Assembly (NCBI RefSeq): GCF_030651615.1
Contig: NZ_JAUSCG010000240.1
Location: 1-7,980 of the forward strand
DNA: 7,980 nucleotides
Direction: 5' to 3'
Source: Methanocalculus sp.
Lineage (GTDB): Archaea > Halobacteriota > Methanomicrobia > Methanomicrobiales > Methanocorpusculaceae
Positions 1 to 6,715 of this stretch are shown in pieces (the stretch's first letter is position 1; every line of letters begins with the position of its first letter). Below the pieces are notes generated by a model. The model worked only from the letters and a program-made list of their open reading frames with translations, did not search any database and was not told the DNA's origin. The position numbers and the translations under genes are program-made.

Positions 1-7
1 GATGAGA

Positions 8-1159
8 TCAGATCACAGCCCTGGGCAATCGTGGTATGGCGAGTGAGAGGAGTGCTGCTGCGATCAGGGGGATAGCTAAAGCAGAGAGTGCTGCATCCAG
101 TGTCATGAGATCGGCTGCAATCCCGATTATAGAGATGCCAAGTCCACCTGCACCGACCGAAAAACCGATGAGAAGCCCTGATGCAAGACCGACCCGATCC
201 GGGAGATACTCCTGTGCCATCGTCACCGTCACAGAGAAGGTCGACCAGGTGAGAAAGCCGATCAGTACCATCAGGGAGAGCCGAACCCATCCGGTTGTCA
301 TGAAGAAGAGCATATAGGGGATGATTGAGGCAAAGAGCCCGATGATCGTCACCTCTCTCCTCCCGTACCGATCTGAGAGGATACCACCTGTCACCTGCCC
401 CACAACTCCTGCAAGGAGCATCATGGTGAGCATCATATTTGCAAAGATGAGGGAGTATCCCGATGTCAGTATAAGATATGTCGGGAAGAAAGCTGTCGAT
501 GCGAGGATCACCCATGAGCGGAGGGCTGCGATGGTGACGATCAACGTAATTGGACCATATGAAATCTTCTGCTTCAGTTTTTTAACCGTTTCCCGTGGAA
601 CCTGGAAGGCTGCCCCCTTCGTCATATGATAGAGATATGCAGCAGTCAACAGACCAGGGATTGAGATCAGGGTCAGGGCAGTGAGACCACCAAATCCAAT
701 AAGAATGCCTACAATGACCGGACCTATTGCATATCCAAGGTTTCCTCCGGTAACGAAGATGGAAGTAAGTGATCCACGATTGTGAACGGTGGTCTCACCA
801 TGCACCCGGAGAAGCGCTGAAGGATGAAAGAGAGCATGAGATACTCCGGCAACAGCGGCAAAGATGAGGAGGAGATAGTAGTCCTGCACCACCCCATATA
901 GTCCGATACAGATTGAACTCGTCAGAATACAGAGCCAGATCGGAGCACCCCACCCGGATCGGTCCGAGAGCCATCCTACGACGGGTTGGATAAGGGAAGA
1001 GGTAATCTGAAAAACGCTTACAAGGAGACCTGCAAGGAAGAAACCGATTCCGGGGTGAAGAACAAGCAGCGGTATCAGTGCCGGAATTACCGGGCTGTAC
1101 AGATCAATAACAACATGACCGAAGGTATATCCAAGGAGTGGACGTGGTAATTTTATCAT
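8..1159 (-). CDS. MFS transporter, fosmidomycin-resistance (Fsr)-like
   Basis: This is a 383-residue integral membrane protein of the major facilitator superfamily, probably a proton-driven exporter. The sequence is a run of hydrophobic segments consistent with 12 helices. A basic central loop lies at about residues 183-200. Motif A appears twice, as GWLSDRSG (62-69, after helix 2) and GILSDRYGR (259-267, after helix 8), which marks the two six-helix halves. The N-terminus (GYTFGHVVIDLYSPVIPAL), the HALFHPSA stretch (108-115 region onward) and the GGNLGYAIGP segment (138-147) resemble the fosmidomycin-resistance protein family. This resemblance is from recognition, and the real substrate is unknown. 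The ATG directly follows the stop codon of the upstream methylase with no spacer. A GAGG motif (1169-1172) lies 9 nt before it inside that gene. It is the last gene of the minus-strand run that I can see. The length is normal and no damage is visible. Confidence 0.88.
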   Translation of the reverse strand: MIKLPRPLLGYTFGHVVIDLYSPVIPALIPLLVLHPGIGFFLAGLLVSVFQITSSLIQPVVGWLSDRSGWGAPIWLCILTSSICIGLYGVVQDYYLLLIFAAVAGVSHALFHPSALLRVHGETTVHNRGSLTSIFVTGGNLGYAIGPVIVGILIGFGGLTALTLISIPGLLTAAYLYHMTKGAAFQVPRETVKKLKQKISYGPITLIVTIAALRSWVILASTAFFPTYLILTSGYSLIFANMMLTMMLLAGVVGQVTGGILSDRYGRREVTIIGLFASIIPYMLFFMTTGWVRLSLMVLIGFLTWSTFSVTVTMAQEYLPDRVGLASGLLIGFSVGAGGLGISIIGIAADLMTLDAALSALAIPLIAAALLSLAIPRLPRAVI

Positions 1160-1756
1160 TCAGATACGCCTCAAACAGACAATTTCAACAGGGATATCAA
1201 GTACATCCCGTCTATGAAAGGAGAACATTCGTTTCATTGGAAATGAGGCAGATACTGCCCCGGAGATGACCGCTCTCCCTTTGATATACGAATTGAGGAA
1301 CGGAATCGTACCTGCGTTAAAGATCCCGTAGACTACAGGGGCAATCCTGAGGCTTGCATCGATGAACGGTCTGTCCGCATGCACCGTCTGCGCACCAAAT
1401 GGAGGGTTCATAACGACAGTATCAAAGGATTCAGTCAGATCTCTGACATCTCCTGTGATGAAAGTACAATCAACAGAGAACAGCCTCATATTCTCCTGAG
1501 CAAGCGCAACCAACCGTTCGTCTTCTTCTATCCCAACAACCCGTTCGGCACCGAGGAGTGCTGCACCGATTCCAAGGATGCCGGTACCTGATCCGAGATC
1601 ACAGACCGAGCAGCCCTCGATATCTCCTGCCAGACAGGCATCAAAAAGGAGGCGTGCAGCAAGAAGAGCAGGAGTCATGTACTGCTCTTTCGCAGGATCC
1701 GGATCTGGAATACCCATGACCCGTTCGAGTTTCATCTCAAGGGTTCGGAGCTTCAT
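1160..1756 (-). CDS. METTL5-like RNA N6-adenine methyltransferase (COG2263 type)
   Basis: This 198-residue class I SAM-dependent methyltransferase is predicted to act on RNA in the cytoplasm. Visible motifs are EQYMTP (24-29), the SAM-binding motif I DLGSGTGILGIGA (53-65), the acidic end of strand 2 near GIEEDE (75-80), GDVRDL (102-107) and the catalytic NPPFG (117-121). The NPPF form is typical of enzymes that methylate the exocyclic amine of adenine. The overall shape, including the C-terminal FHRRDVLDIPVEI, matches the METTL5 family, whose human member with TRMT112 makes m6A in 18S rRNA near the decoding site. The archaeal target is inferred, not shown. The start is an ATG that overlaps the dph2 stop in an ATGA quartet, and its N-terminus (MKLRTLEMKLERV) fits the family. 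DNA as a substrate cannot be excluded from motif IV alone, but the small size and family features favour RNA. Confidence 0.85.
   Translation of the reverse strand: MKLRTLEMKLERVMGIPDPDPAKEQYMTPALLAARLLFDACLAGDIEGCSVCDLGSGTGILGIGAALLGAERVVGIEEDERLVALAQENMRLFSVDCTFITGDVRDLTESFDTVVMNPPFGAQTVHADRPFIDASLRIAPVVYGIFNAGTIPFLNSYIKGRAVISGAVSASFPMKRMFSFHRRDVLDIPVEIVCLRRI
1169..1172 (-). promoter_or_regulatory. Shine-Dalgarno site of the MFS gene
   Basis: GAGG on the minus strand lies 9 nt upstream of the transporter ATG, inside the 3' end of the methylase gene. It supports the start at 1159 and translational coupling across the abutting stop and start codons. Confidence 0.5.
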
Positions 1757-2703
1757 GATCGGATCTCATCGATGGTATAGTCATCCCAATGCCGTCTGCC
1801 GCAGAGGATCTCAAACTCGGGAGGGGAGAGAACCGGGACCGGGAACCGGATCTGATCGTCAAGAGAGAGCCTTGGGCACGCGGTATTCACATAACAGGGA
1901 AAACCAAGGTTGAGCAGTTGATCGGGGGTCACTTCCCTGAGAAGAACGATTACAGACCGTGGATCAAGCAGGAGTAGTTCCTCTGCAAGCTTCACCCTGT
2001 TCTGGCCGCACTTCTGCGAGACGATGATCCCAAAGCGGTCAGCTGATCGCGCCTTCTCGATGACGGCAAACCGCCTGCGGAGAAGTCTGTCCGTCTCGAC
2101 CAGACCCGCCTCTCCGGTGAAGGGGTCAAGAGTGATCACCCGTGCACCGGTTGCAATGCCTGATCCGATAGGATGAAAGACCCCGGTTCCAAGGTAGAGG
2201 ATCTCCTGTGATCCGGTATCCCGTGCAGCAGCATAGGTGCATCCGAGCACCTGGCCGGGGCAGGGTGTCCGGGGAGAGGAGGGCGCGATGACCGGCTGAA
2301 ACCCATGTTTTCGTAGCTCTTCTGCCAGTTGTGGAAGTGAGGGTGCATGCTGAATTGTGGAGATAAGACCGATTACAGGGCCTTTCAGCAGGGGAATGAC
2401 GTTGTCGAGTGAGGGAGTTTCATACGGGAGCTGAATAGGCTCAAAGATGACTCTTGGGTGATCCATCAGTGGGGTATGTCCAAAATGGATGAGGATATCC
2501 GCATAGTCAAGCGTGTCGAGTGCAAGATCACATGCACCATAGCAGGGGTCTCCCGAGATGATGACCGAGTACCCTTCTGCCCTGAGAGCCTCGGCAAGTG
2601 CCGGCAGCTCCCGCTTCAATCCTTCAGGAGCCTGAAGGGCGATCCTCTTCGGATGAAGAGATCTGATCCGTTCGATAACCTCAGAAGTACGAATCAAGGA
2701 CAT
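1753..2703 (-). CDS. dph2: Diphthamide biosynthesis enzyme Dph2 (radical 3-amino-3-carboxypropyl transferase)
   Basis: Archaeal Dph2 is a homodimeric [4Fe-4S] enzyme. It cleaves SAM to a 3-amino-3-carboxypropyl radical and attaches it to the conserved histidine of elongation factor 2, the first step of diphthamide synthesis. With the chosen start the protein has 316 residues. The three cluster cysteines expected from the Pyrococcus enzyme can be placed in CYGACD (Cys58), LGCTY (Cys155) and NTACPR (Cys276), spaced as in the family. Other cysteines (54, 148, 232, 270) are also present. The N-terminal LHPKRIALQAPEGLK is typical. The frame stays open to an upstream ATG at 2784, but those 27 extra residues are unlike the family and lie wholly over the hpt coding region. 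I therefore choose the ATG at 2703, which overlaps the hpt end by 23 bp. No strong Shine-Dalgarno is visible, so coupling to hpt translation is likely. The gene ends in an ATGA overlap with the methylase gene. Confidence 0.92.
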   Translation of the reverse strand: MSLIRTSEVIERIRSLHPKRIALQAPEGLKRELPALAEALRAEGYSVIISGDPCYGACDLALDTLDYADILIHFGHTPLMDHPRVIFEPIQLPYETPSLDNVIPLLKGPVIGLISTIQHAPSLPQLAEELRKHGFQPVIAPSSPRTPCPGQVLGCTYAAARDTGSQEILYLGTGVFHPIGSGIATGARVITLDPFTGEAGLVETDRLLRRRFAVIEKARSADRFGIIVSQKCGQNRVKLAEELLLLDPRSVIVLLREVTPDQLLNLGFPCYVNTACPRLSLDDQIRFPVPVLSPPEFEILCGRRHWDDYTIDEIRS

Positions 2704-3232
2704 GAACGCCATCTTCATCGACATCGATGGTGACCAGAGACTTGTACGGCCTTCCAATATCAGGGTTCCCCCGGTTAATGACAAAACAGAGATCAGACAC
2801 CACTGCTCCGGTCGATTCGATGGCAGGGAGCAGTGCCCGGATCGTTCCTCCTGTGCTGATCACATCATCAACAATCGCAATCCGATCTCCATCGAAGACG
2901 CTGTTTAAGTAGAGAGTACCCTTTGAATACCCTGTCGTCTGACCGATCGTCACCTCGCCAGGGAGTTTATACTCACGTTTTCTGACAATTGTATAGGGGA
3001 TGTCTGTCATCAGGGAGAGAACGGTCCCGATATGGATACCCATCGCCTCAGTGACGACGAGTTTATCGACATCCGTGAGGTCGAGCGCTTTAAAAAGTGA
3101 GCAGGCCACATCCCTGAGGAGTGCGGGCTCAACCAGCGGGACACCATCTGTGATCGGGTGGATGAAATAGTTATATTCACCCCTTTTTACAAGAGGACAG
3201 GTCTGCAATGATTTTTTGAGTACATCAAGCAT
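2681..3232 (-). CDS. hpt: Hypoxanthine/guanine phosphoribosyltransferase, archaeal type
   Basis: This 183-residue type I phosphoribosyltransferase salvages hypoxanthine or guanine with PRPP to give IMP or GMP in the cytoplasm. It shows the archaeal-family N-terminus with HPITDGVPLVEP (25-36), the VVTEAMGIHIG strand-loop (59-69), RKREYKLPGE (84-93) and the PRPP-binding loop VDDVISTGGT (121-130), followed by a C-terminal acidic tail. No helix-turn-helix domain is present, so it is not one of the PRTase-based regulators that share this fold. Two starts are possible: GTG at 3241 or ATG at 3232. The ATG is preferred because a GGTGA motif sits 5 nt before it and because family members begin near MLDxLKxSL. 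The GTG is itself part of that motif. The gene overlaps the end of mfnA by 8 bp and the start of dph2 by 23 bp. The archaeal family is APRT-like in sequence, so the exact purine preference is inferred. Confidence 0.9.
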   Translation of the reverse strand: MLDVLKKSLQTCPLVKRGEYNYFIHPITDGVPLVEPALLRDVACSLFKALDLTDVDKLVVTEAMGIHIGTVLSLMTDIPYTIVRKREYKLPGEVTIGQTTGYSKGTLYLNSVFDGDRIAIVDDVISTGGTIRALLPAIESTGAVVSDLCFVINRGNPDIGRPYKSLVTIDVDEDGVHVLDSYF

Positions 3233-4322
3233 GAGATTCACCGATTGTTTCTAAGAATGATTCCACTACATCCCGTGTAACATGGGGCATCTGAACGGTG
3301 CGCATATGGCCCTGACGCGTCCGTGAAACACGCCAGCCGGAAGGCGTAATCGGACAGTCGAAGGTTGCGACATTGACATCGGGGGTCACAGCACGGGGAT
3401 AGCCGAAGGCTTCCATCCCCTCGATAAGTCGCCTTGTATTCTCCATGCATCCGGAGACGATAGCAGAGAGACCCTCACACCCAAGGTACCTGAGGACTGC
3501 ATATGCTCCTGCAACAGGGGCACCGGGGCGTGTTCCTGCGAGTGTACACTCCTTCTTCACCGTCAGATACGGCGTATCAACGTTAAGACAACCGAATGCG
3601 GCCGGATCACGGAGAAGAAGCGCTCCACAGGGGATGGTGCTCATACCCATCTTATGAGGGTCAACTGAGATACTTGATACTGAGGGGATGGAGAAATCCC
3701 AGGGTGCAATCTTTGGAAGGAACGGTGCGACAAGACCTCCAAATGCGGCATCGACATGGAAGAAAATATCATTATCTCCGGCAATCTCTCCGATCTCTCG
3801 TACCGGGTCGATCATTCCATATTCGGTTGTTCCGACGACAGAAACGATGCCGGCGGTCCGTGCATCGACTGCGTTGCTGACCGAGTCGATATCCATCCGA
3901 TAATTCGCATCAAGCGGAACTGATCGCATCTCAAGTCCGAGCATATCACATGCCTTATCAAAGGAGAAGTGTGCGGATGCCGGAATGATGACATTTGGAT
4001 GATCAACTGACTTCTGCTTCTTTGCGATCCTGAGTGCCTGGATATTTGATTCGGTACCACCTGATGTGGCATATCCTCCTGCACCAGCATGATGGAAGAG
4101 TTCTCCAAGCATCCTGATCAGTTCATCCTCGAGGCCCATCGTTCCTGGGAAGAGACCAGGATCTCCGAGGTTCGTCTCGATAAACTGCATATGTGCACGA
4201 ATGGCTACCGGATGAGGTCGGGTGCACATTGAAGACAGAATTCGATCATATGTCAGATCCTCTTCCCGAACAGAAGAGAGGTAGGAGAAGATCTCCTCCT
4301 CAGAAGAACCGATCTCCTTCAT
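3225..4322 (-). CDS. mfnA: L-tyrosine/L-aspartate decarboxylase MfnA
   Basis: This PLP-dependent group II decarboxylase converts tyrosine to tyramine for methanofuran. In some archaea the homologue converts aspartate to beta-alanine for coenzyme A. The 365-residue protein shows the family blocks: LFPGTMGLEDEL, ATSGGTESN, the histidine that stacks on PLP in PASAHFSFDK (His118), the PLP-pyridine aspartate in HVDAAFGG (Asp191) and the Schiff-base lysine in SVDPHKMG (Lys224). The C-terminal small domain follows the AGTRPGAPVAGAY stretch. The ATG at 4322 is preferred. A GTG two codons upstream (4328) is possible, but it lies within an AGGTGG motif that would serve as a close ribosome-binding site. 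The gene overlaps ppsA by 23 bp and hpt by 8 bp. Tyrosine and aspartate specificity cannot be separated by eye. In a methanogen both products are needed, so either or both roles are plausible. Confidence 0.92.
   Translation of the reverse strand: MKEIGSSEEEIFSYLSSVREEDLTYDRILSSMCTRPHPVAIRAHMQFIETNLGDPGLFPGTMGLEDELIRMLGELFHHAGAGGYATSGGTESNIQALRIAKKQKSVDHPNVIIPASAHFSFDKACDMLGLEMRSVPLDANYRMDIDSVSNAVDARTAGIVSVVGTTEYGMIDPVREIGEIAGDNDIFFHVDAAFGGLVAPFLPKIAPWDFSIPSVSSISVDPHKMGMSTIPCGALLLRDPAAFGCLNVDTPYLTVKKECTLAGTRPGAPVAGAYAVLRYLGCEGLSAIVSGCMENTRRLIEGMEAFGYPRAVTPDVNVATFDCPITPSGWRVSRTRQGHMRTVQMPHVTRDVVESFLETIGESHA
3238..3242 (-). promoter_or_regulatory. Shine-Dalgarno site deciding the hpt start
   Basis: GGTGA on the minus strand is 5 nt upstream of the ATG at 3232 and complements the archaeal 16S rRNA 3' end. 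It contains the alternative GTG codon (3241-3239), which argues that the ATG and not the GTG starts hpt. It lies within the last codons of mfnA. Confidence 0.65.
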
Positions 4323-6594
4323 TGCCACCTTTGGAATATGCCATATTCAGGATCATCCGCTGTTCAGTCCGGGCTGCGGCCTCACGAACCTTCTGTATTG
4401 CATCGATATTTGCAGAAACGCTCCTGATACCATGTTCAATGAGCCAGGTGACCATCTTCGGGTCTGATCCTGCCTGCCCGCAGATGGAACACTCAACGCC
4501 TGCTGCCCGGCACCGGCTGATCGCATAGTCGATCAGCCTGAGTACTGCAGGGTGTTCAGGTTCGTACATTGAGGCGACATGCTCGTTGTTCCGATCGACA
4601 GCGAGGGTATACTGAACGAGATCATTTGTGCCGAATGAGGCAAATTTGATCCCGGCTTTGATGAAGTCATCGATCAGGATGGCTGATGATGGCACTTCAA
4701 CCATGATACCAAGGGTGACAGCGTCGACATCAACTCCCCATTCACGAAGAAGGGATTTTGCCTGGATGAACTCCCGTGGGTGGTTCACAAGCGGGAACAT
4801 TAAGCCAAGATTGTCGTATCCGGCCTTCCAGAGGCGTTTAAAGGCTTCAATCTGGAGGCGGAACTGATCGGGTGCGCCAAGGTCACGGCGGATACCGCGC
4901 CATCCGAGCATCGGGTTGTGTTCGTGGGGTTCGTCCTCGCCACCTTCCATGTTCCGGAACTCATCAGTTGGAGCATCAAGGGTCCTGACCCAGACGGGTT
5001 TTCCCGGAAATGCGTCCAGTATGATCTTGATCCCGGCATAGAGTTCAGAGATGAACTCCTCCTCCTGGTTGTTTGTGATGAACCACTGGGGAGTCTTGTT
5101 CATCCCGAGGATCAGGTGTTCGATTCGGAGAAGACCGACACCGTCGGCACCGGTTGCAGCAGCACGCTGTGCTGCCTCGGGGAGCGAGACGTTCACCTTG
5201 ATGAGTGTGGCCGTCACTATTGGGGCAGATACTGTCTGGAGGTCAGATGAGCGTGCCTCATGGGTCTTCTGAACCTCACCTTCATAGATGATCCCTTTGT
5301 CACCATCGATCGTAACGATCTGGCCGTTCTTCAGTGTGGAGGTTGCCTTCTTCGTCCCAACGACTGCCGGAGTTCCAAGTTCACGCGACACAATCGCTGC
5401 ATGACAGGTCATACCGCCTTCATCAGTGATGATTCCCCTGACTTTTCGCATCGCAGGAACCATGTCGGGATTGGTCATCTTGGCAACGAGGATATCCCCT
5501 TCCTGAATAGATCCGGACTCCTTCACATTTTTGATGATCGTAACTCTTCCCGTAGCAATGCCCGGTGATGCTCCCTGCCCTTCCAGAAGGATCTTTTCGG
5601 AACCGGATAATGATGAGCCGATCTTGCCGACAGAGACGGTCTTAATGGTGGTGATCGGCCGTGACTGGAGAATATAGACATTATCACCGACGATACCCCA
5701 CTCTACATCCTGTGGCGTTCCATAATGGTCCTCTGAGAGTTTTCCAAGAGATGCAAGACGTGCAATCTCCCCGTCAGAGAGTACCTGCTTCTTCTTCCGA
5801 TCTTCTGGAACAGAGACCTCTTTTGTCCCCTTCTTACCATCGGGAATGATCTCTATCTCTTTGCTCGCGATGATCCGATCGATGATCTTCTGCTTTGTCT
5901 GGTCAAAGACATAGTTGTCCGGTGAGACGGAGCCGGAGACGACCGCTTCACCAAGACCCCATGAACCCTCGATTATTGTGAGGGGTTCTCCACTGACCGG
6001 GTGTGATGTGAACATCACACCGGCCTTCTCGGAGAAGATGAGTTTCTGGATAACTACGGCAATATTGACACTTCGGTCATCGAACCCCTGTTTGGATCGG
6101 TAGTATACTGCACGCGCTCCATACAGCGATGCCCAGCACATCTGAACCGCCTCGATGACATCGTCGCCACCAAGGATGTTTAAGTAGGTCTCCTGCTGCC
6201 CTGCAAAACTTGCATCCGGGAGATCTTCTGCAGTTGCACTCGATCTGACTGCAACAACGACATCTGATCCCATACCGGCATAGGCGGATCGGATCTCCTC
6301 TGCCATATACCCGGGCATCGGAACCGAAAGGATCAGGTCCTTCGCCTTTCCGGCAGCAGATTCCAGAGCATTGTTGTCATCGACGTCAAGTCCTTCAAGA
6401 ATGGAATAGAGCGATTCTTCAAGGGCTGTTTCGACGAGAAAACGCCGGAAAGCCTGGGCAGTCACTACATAGGCTTCGGGTACCGGAAGACCGATCGAGG
6501 CCATTTCACCAAGGGAGGCACCCTTTCCTCCCACAGAGGGTATGTCACCCTTTCTGATCTCCTTAAGCCAGAGAATGTTCGGCGCGTCCTTCAT
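4300..6594 (-). CDS. ppsA: Phosphoenolpyruvate synthase (pyruvate, water dikinase)
   Basis: PpsA converts pyruvate, ATP and water to PEP, AMP and phosphate, the gluconeogenic entry step in methanogens that make pyruvate from acetyl-CoA and CO2. With the chosen start it has 764 residues in three parts. The N-terminal nucleotide-binding domain (about 10-320) carries SVGGKGASLGEM (20-31) and VAVRSSATAEDLP. The swivelling phosphohistidine domain (about 340-440) has the catalytic His398 in GGMTCHAAIVSREL. The C-terminal PEP/pyruvate TIM barrel (about 460-755) includes NPMLGWRGIRR (560-570), GIMVEVPSSA, SFGTNDLVQYTLAVDRN (653-669) and the catalytic Cys705 in CSICGQAGS. No intein interrupts the active-site region, unlike the Methanocaldococcus jannaschii enzyme. 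The frame stays open upstream to ATG 6663 and TTG 6666. I chose the ATG at 6594 because family members begin just before the NILWLKEI block. The gene leads the minus-strand cluster and overlaps mfnA by 23 bp. Confidence 0.93.
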   Translation of the reverse strand: MKDAPNILWLKEIRKGDIPSVGGKGASLGEMASIGLPVPEAYVVTAQAFRRFLVETALEESLYSILEGLDVDDNNALESAAGKAKDLILSVPMPGYMAEEIRSAYAGMGSDVVVAVRSSATAEDLPDASFAGQQETYLNILGGDDVIEAVQMCWASLYGARAVYYRSKQGFDDRSVNIAVVIQKLIFSEKAGVMFTSHPVSGEPLTIIEGSWGLGEAVVSGSVSPDNYVFDQTKQKIIDRIIASKEIEIIPDGKKGTKEVSVPEDRKKKQVLSDGEIARLASLGKLSEDHYGTPQDVEWGIVGDNVYILQSRPITTIKTVSVGKIGSSLSGSEKILLEGQGASPGIATGRVTIIKNVKESGSIQEGDILVAKMTNPDMVPAMRKVRGIITDEGGMTCHAAIVSRELGTPAVVGTKKATSTLKNGQIVTIDGDKGIIYEGEVQKTHEARSSDLQTVSAPIVTATLIKVNVSLPEAAQRAAATGADGVGLLRIEHLILGMNKTPQWFITNNQEEEFISELYAGIKIILDAFPGKPVWVRTLDAPTDEFRNMEGGEDEPHEHNPMLGWRGIRRDLGAPDQFRLQIEAFKRLWKAGYDNLGLMFPLVNHPREFIQAKSLLREWGVDVDAVTLGIMVEVPSSAILIDDFIKAGIKFASFGTNDLVQYTLAVDRNNEHVASMYEPEHPAVLRLIDYAISRCRAAGVECSICGQAGSDPKMVTWLIEHGIRSVSANIDAIQKVREAAARTEQRMILNMAYSKGGNEGDRFF
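4325..4330 (-). promoter_or_regulatory. Possible Shine-Dalgarno site of mfnA
   Basis: AGGTGG on the minus strand lies 2 nt before the ATG at 4322, a short spacing. It contains the competing GTG (4328-4326). It favours the ATG start but does not prove it. Confidence 0.4.
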
Positions 6595-6715
6595 AGCAAT
6601 CTCAGGTATGAATCTACCCGAGGATACATAAAACAGGGTGAAGGACCCCTGGTCGATCTTCATCAAAGAAGAAGCATGATTACCTGCGAGATATAAATAC
6701 GTAATGGGTTTTCAC
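6595..6715. other. Divergent ppsA-serA intergenic region
   Basis: These 121 bp are the only non-coding stretch in the window and should hold the promoters of both divergent units. The right end is AT-rich, with a TATA-like element at 6690-6700. A weaker TATA-like run (TTTTATGTA on the minus strand, 6634-6626) could place a ppsA transcript start about 10 nt before the ATG at 6594. A short imperfect dyad, CAGGG...CCCTG, lies at 6634-6651. The minus frame from 6666 to 6594 has no stop, so part of this region could instead encode a 23- or 24-residue PpsA extension. Confidence 0.6.
6690..6700. promoter_or_regulatory. Archaeal TATA-box-like element between ppsA and serA
   Basis: The AT-only core ATATAAATA (6691-6699) stands out from the surrounding mixed sequence. 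Read on the minus strand as TATTTATAT it would start transcription near 6669, just before the open-frame extension of ppsA. Read on the plus strand it is 17 bp from the serA ATG at 6716. That is slightly short of the usual TATA-to-start distance for a leaderless mRNA. The weak lack of any Shine-Dalgarno before serA is compatible with leaderless translation. Which gene, or both, it drives cannot be settled from sequence. Confidence 0.45.

Noticed and set aside
36..629. Plus-strand open frames opposite the MFS gene
   Set aside because: They are low-complexity, arginine- and serine-rich shadows antisense to a clear membrane protein, with no ribosome-binding site or domain.
2704..2784. 27-residue N-terminal extension of Dph2 from an upstream ATG
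   Set aside because: It lies entirely over hpt coding sequence in another frame, does not resemble Dph2 N-termini, and the internal ATG at 2703 starts exactly at the family-like sequence.
3233..3241. GTG start of hpt at 3241
   Set aside because: The GTG is part of the GGTGA motif that best serves the ATG at 3232, and the extra three residues are not expected in the family.
4918..5250. Plus-strand open frame of 110 codons opposite ppsA
   Set aside because: It is antisense to the conserved PEP-synthase TIM barrel and shows no motif of its own. The same holds for other plus frames between 4628 and 6103.
5300..5460. Possible intein in ppsA near the catalytic histidine, as in Methanocaldococcus jannaschii
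   Set aside because: The sequence around GGMTCHAAIVSREL is continuous and the total length fits an uninterrupted enzyme.
6634..6651. CAGGG/CCCTG dyad as a transcription terminator
   Set aside because: The stem is only 5 bp with an 8-nt loop and no following T-run, and it lies between divergent starts. A chance dyad or weak operator is more likely.
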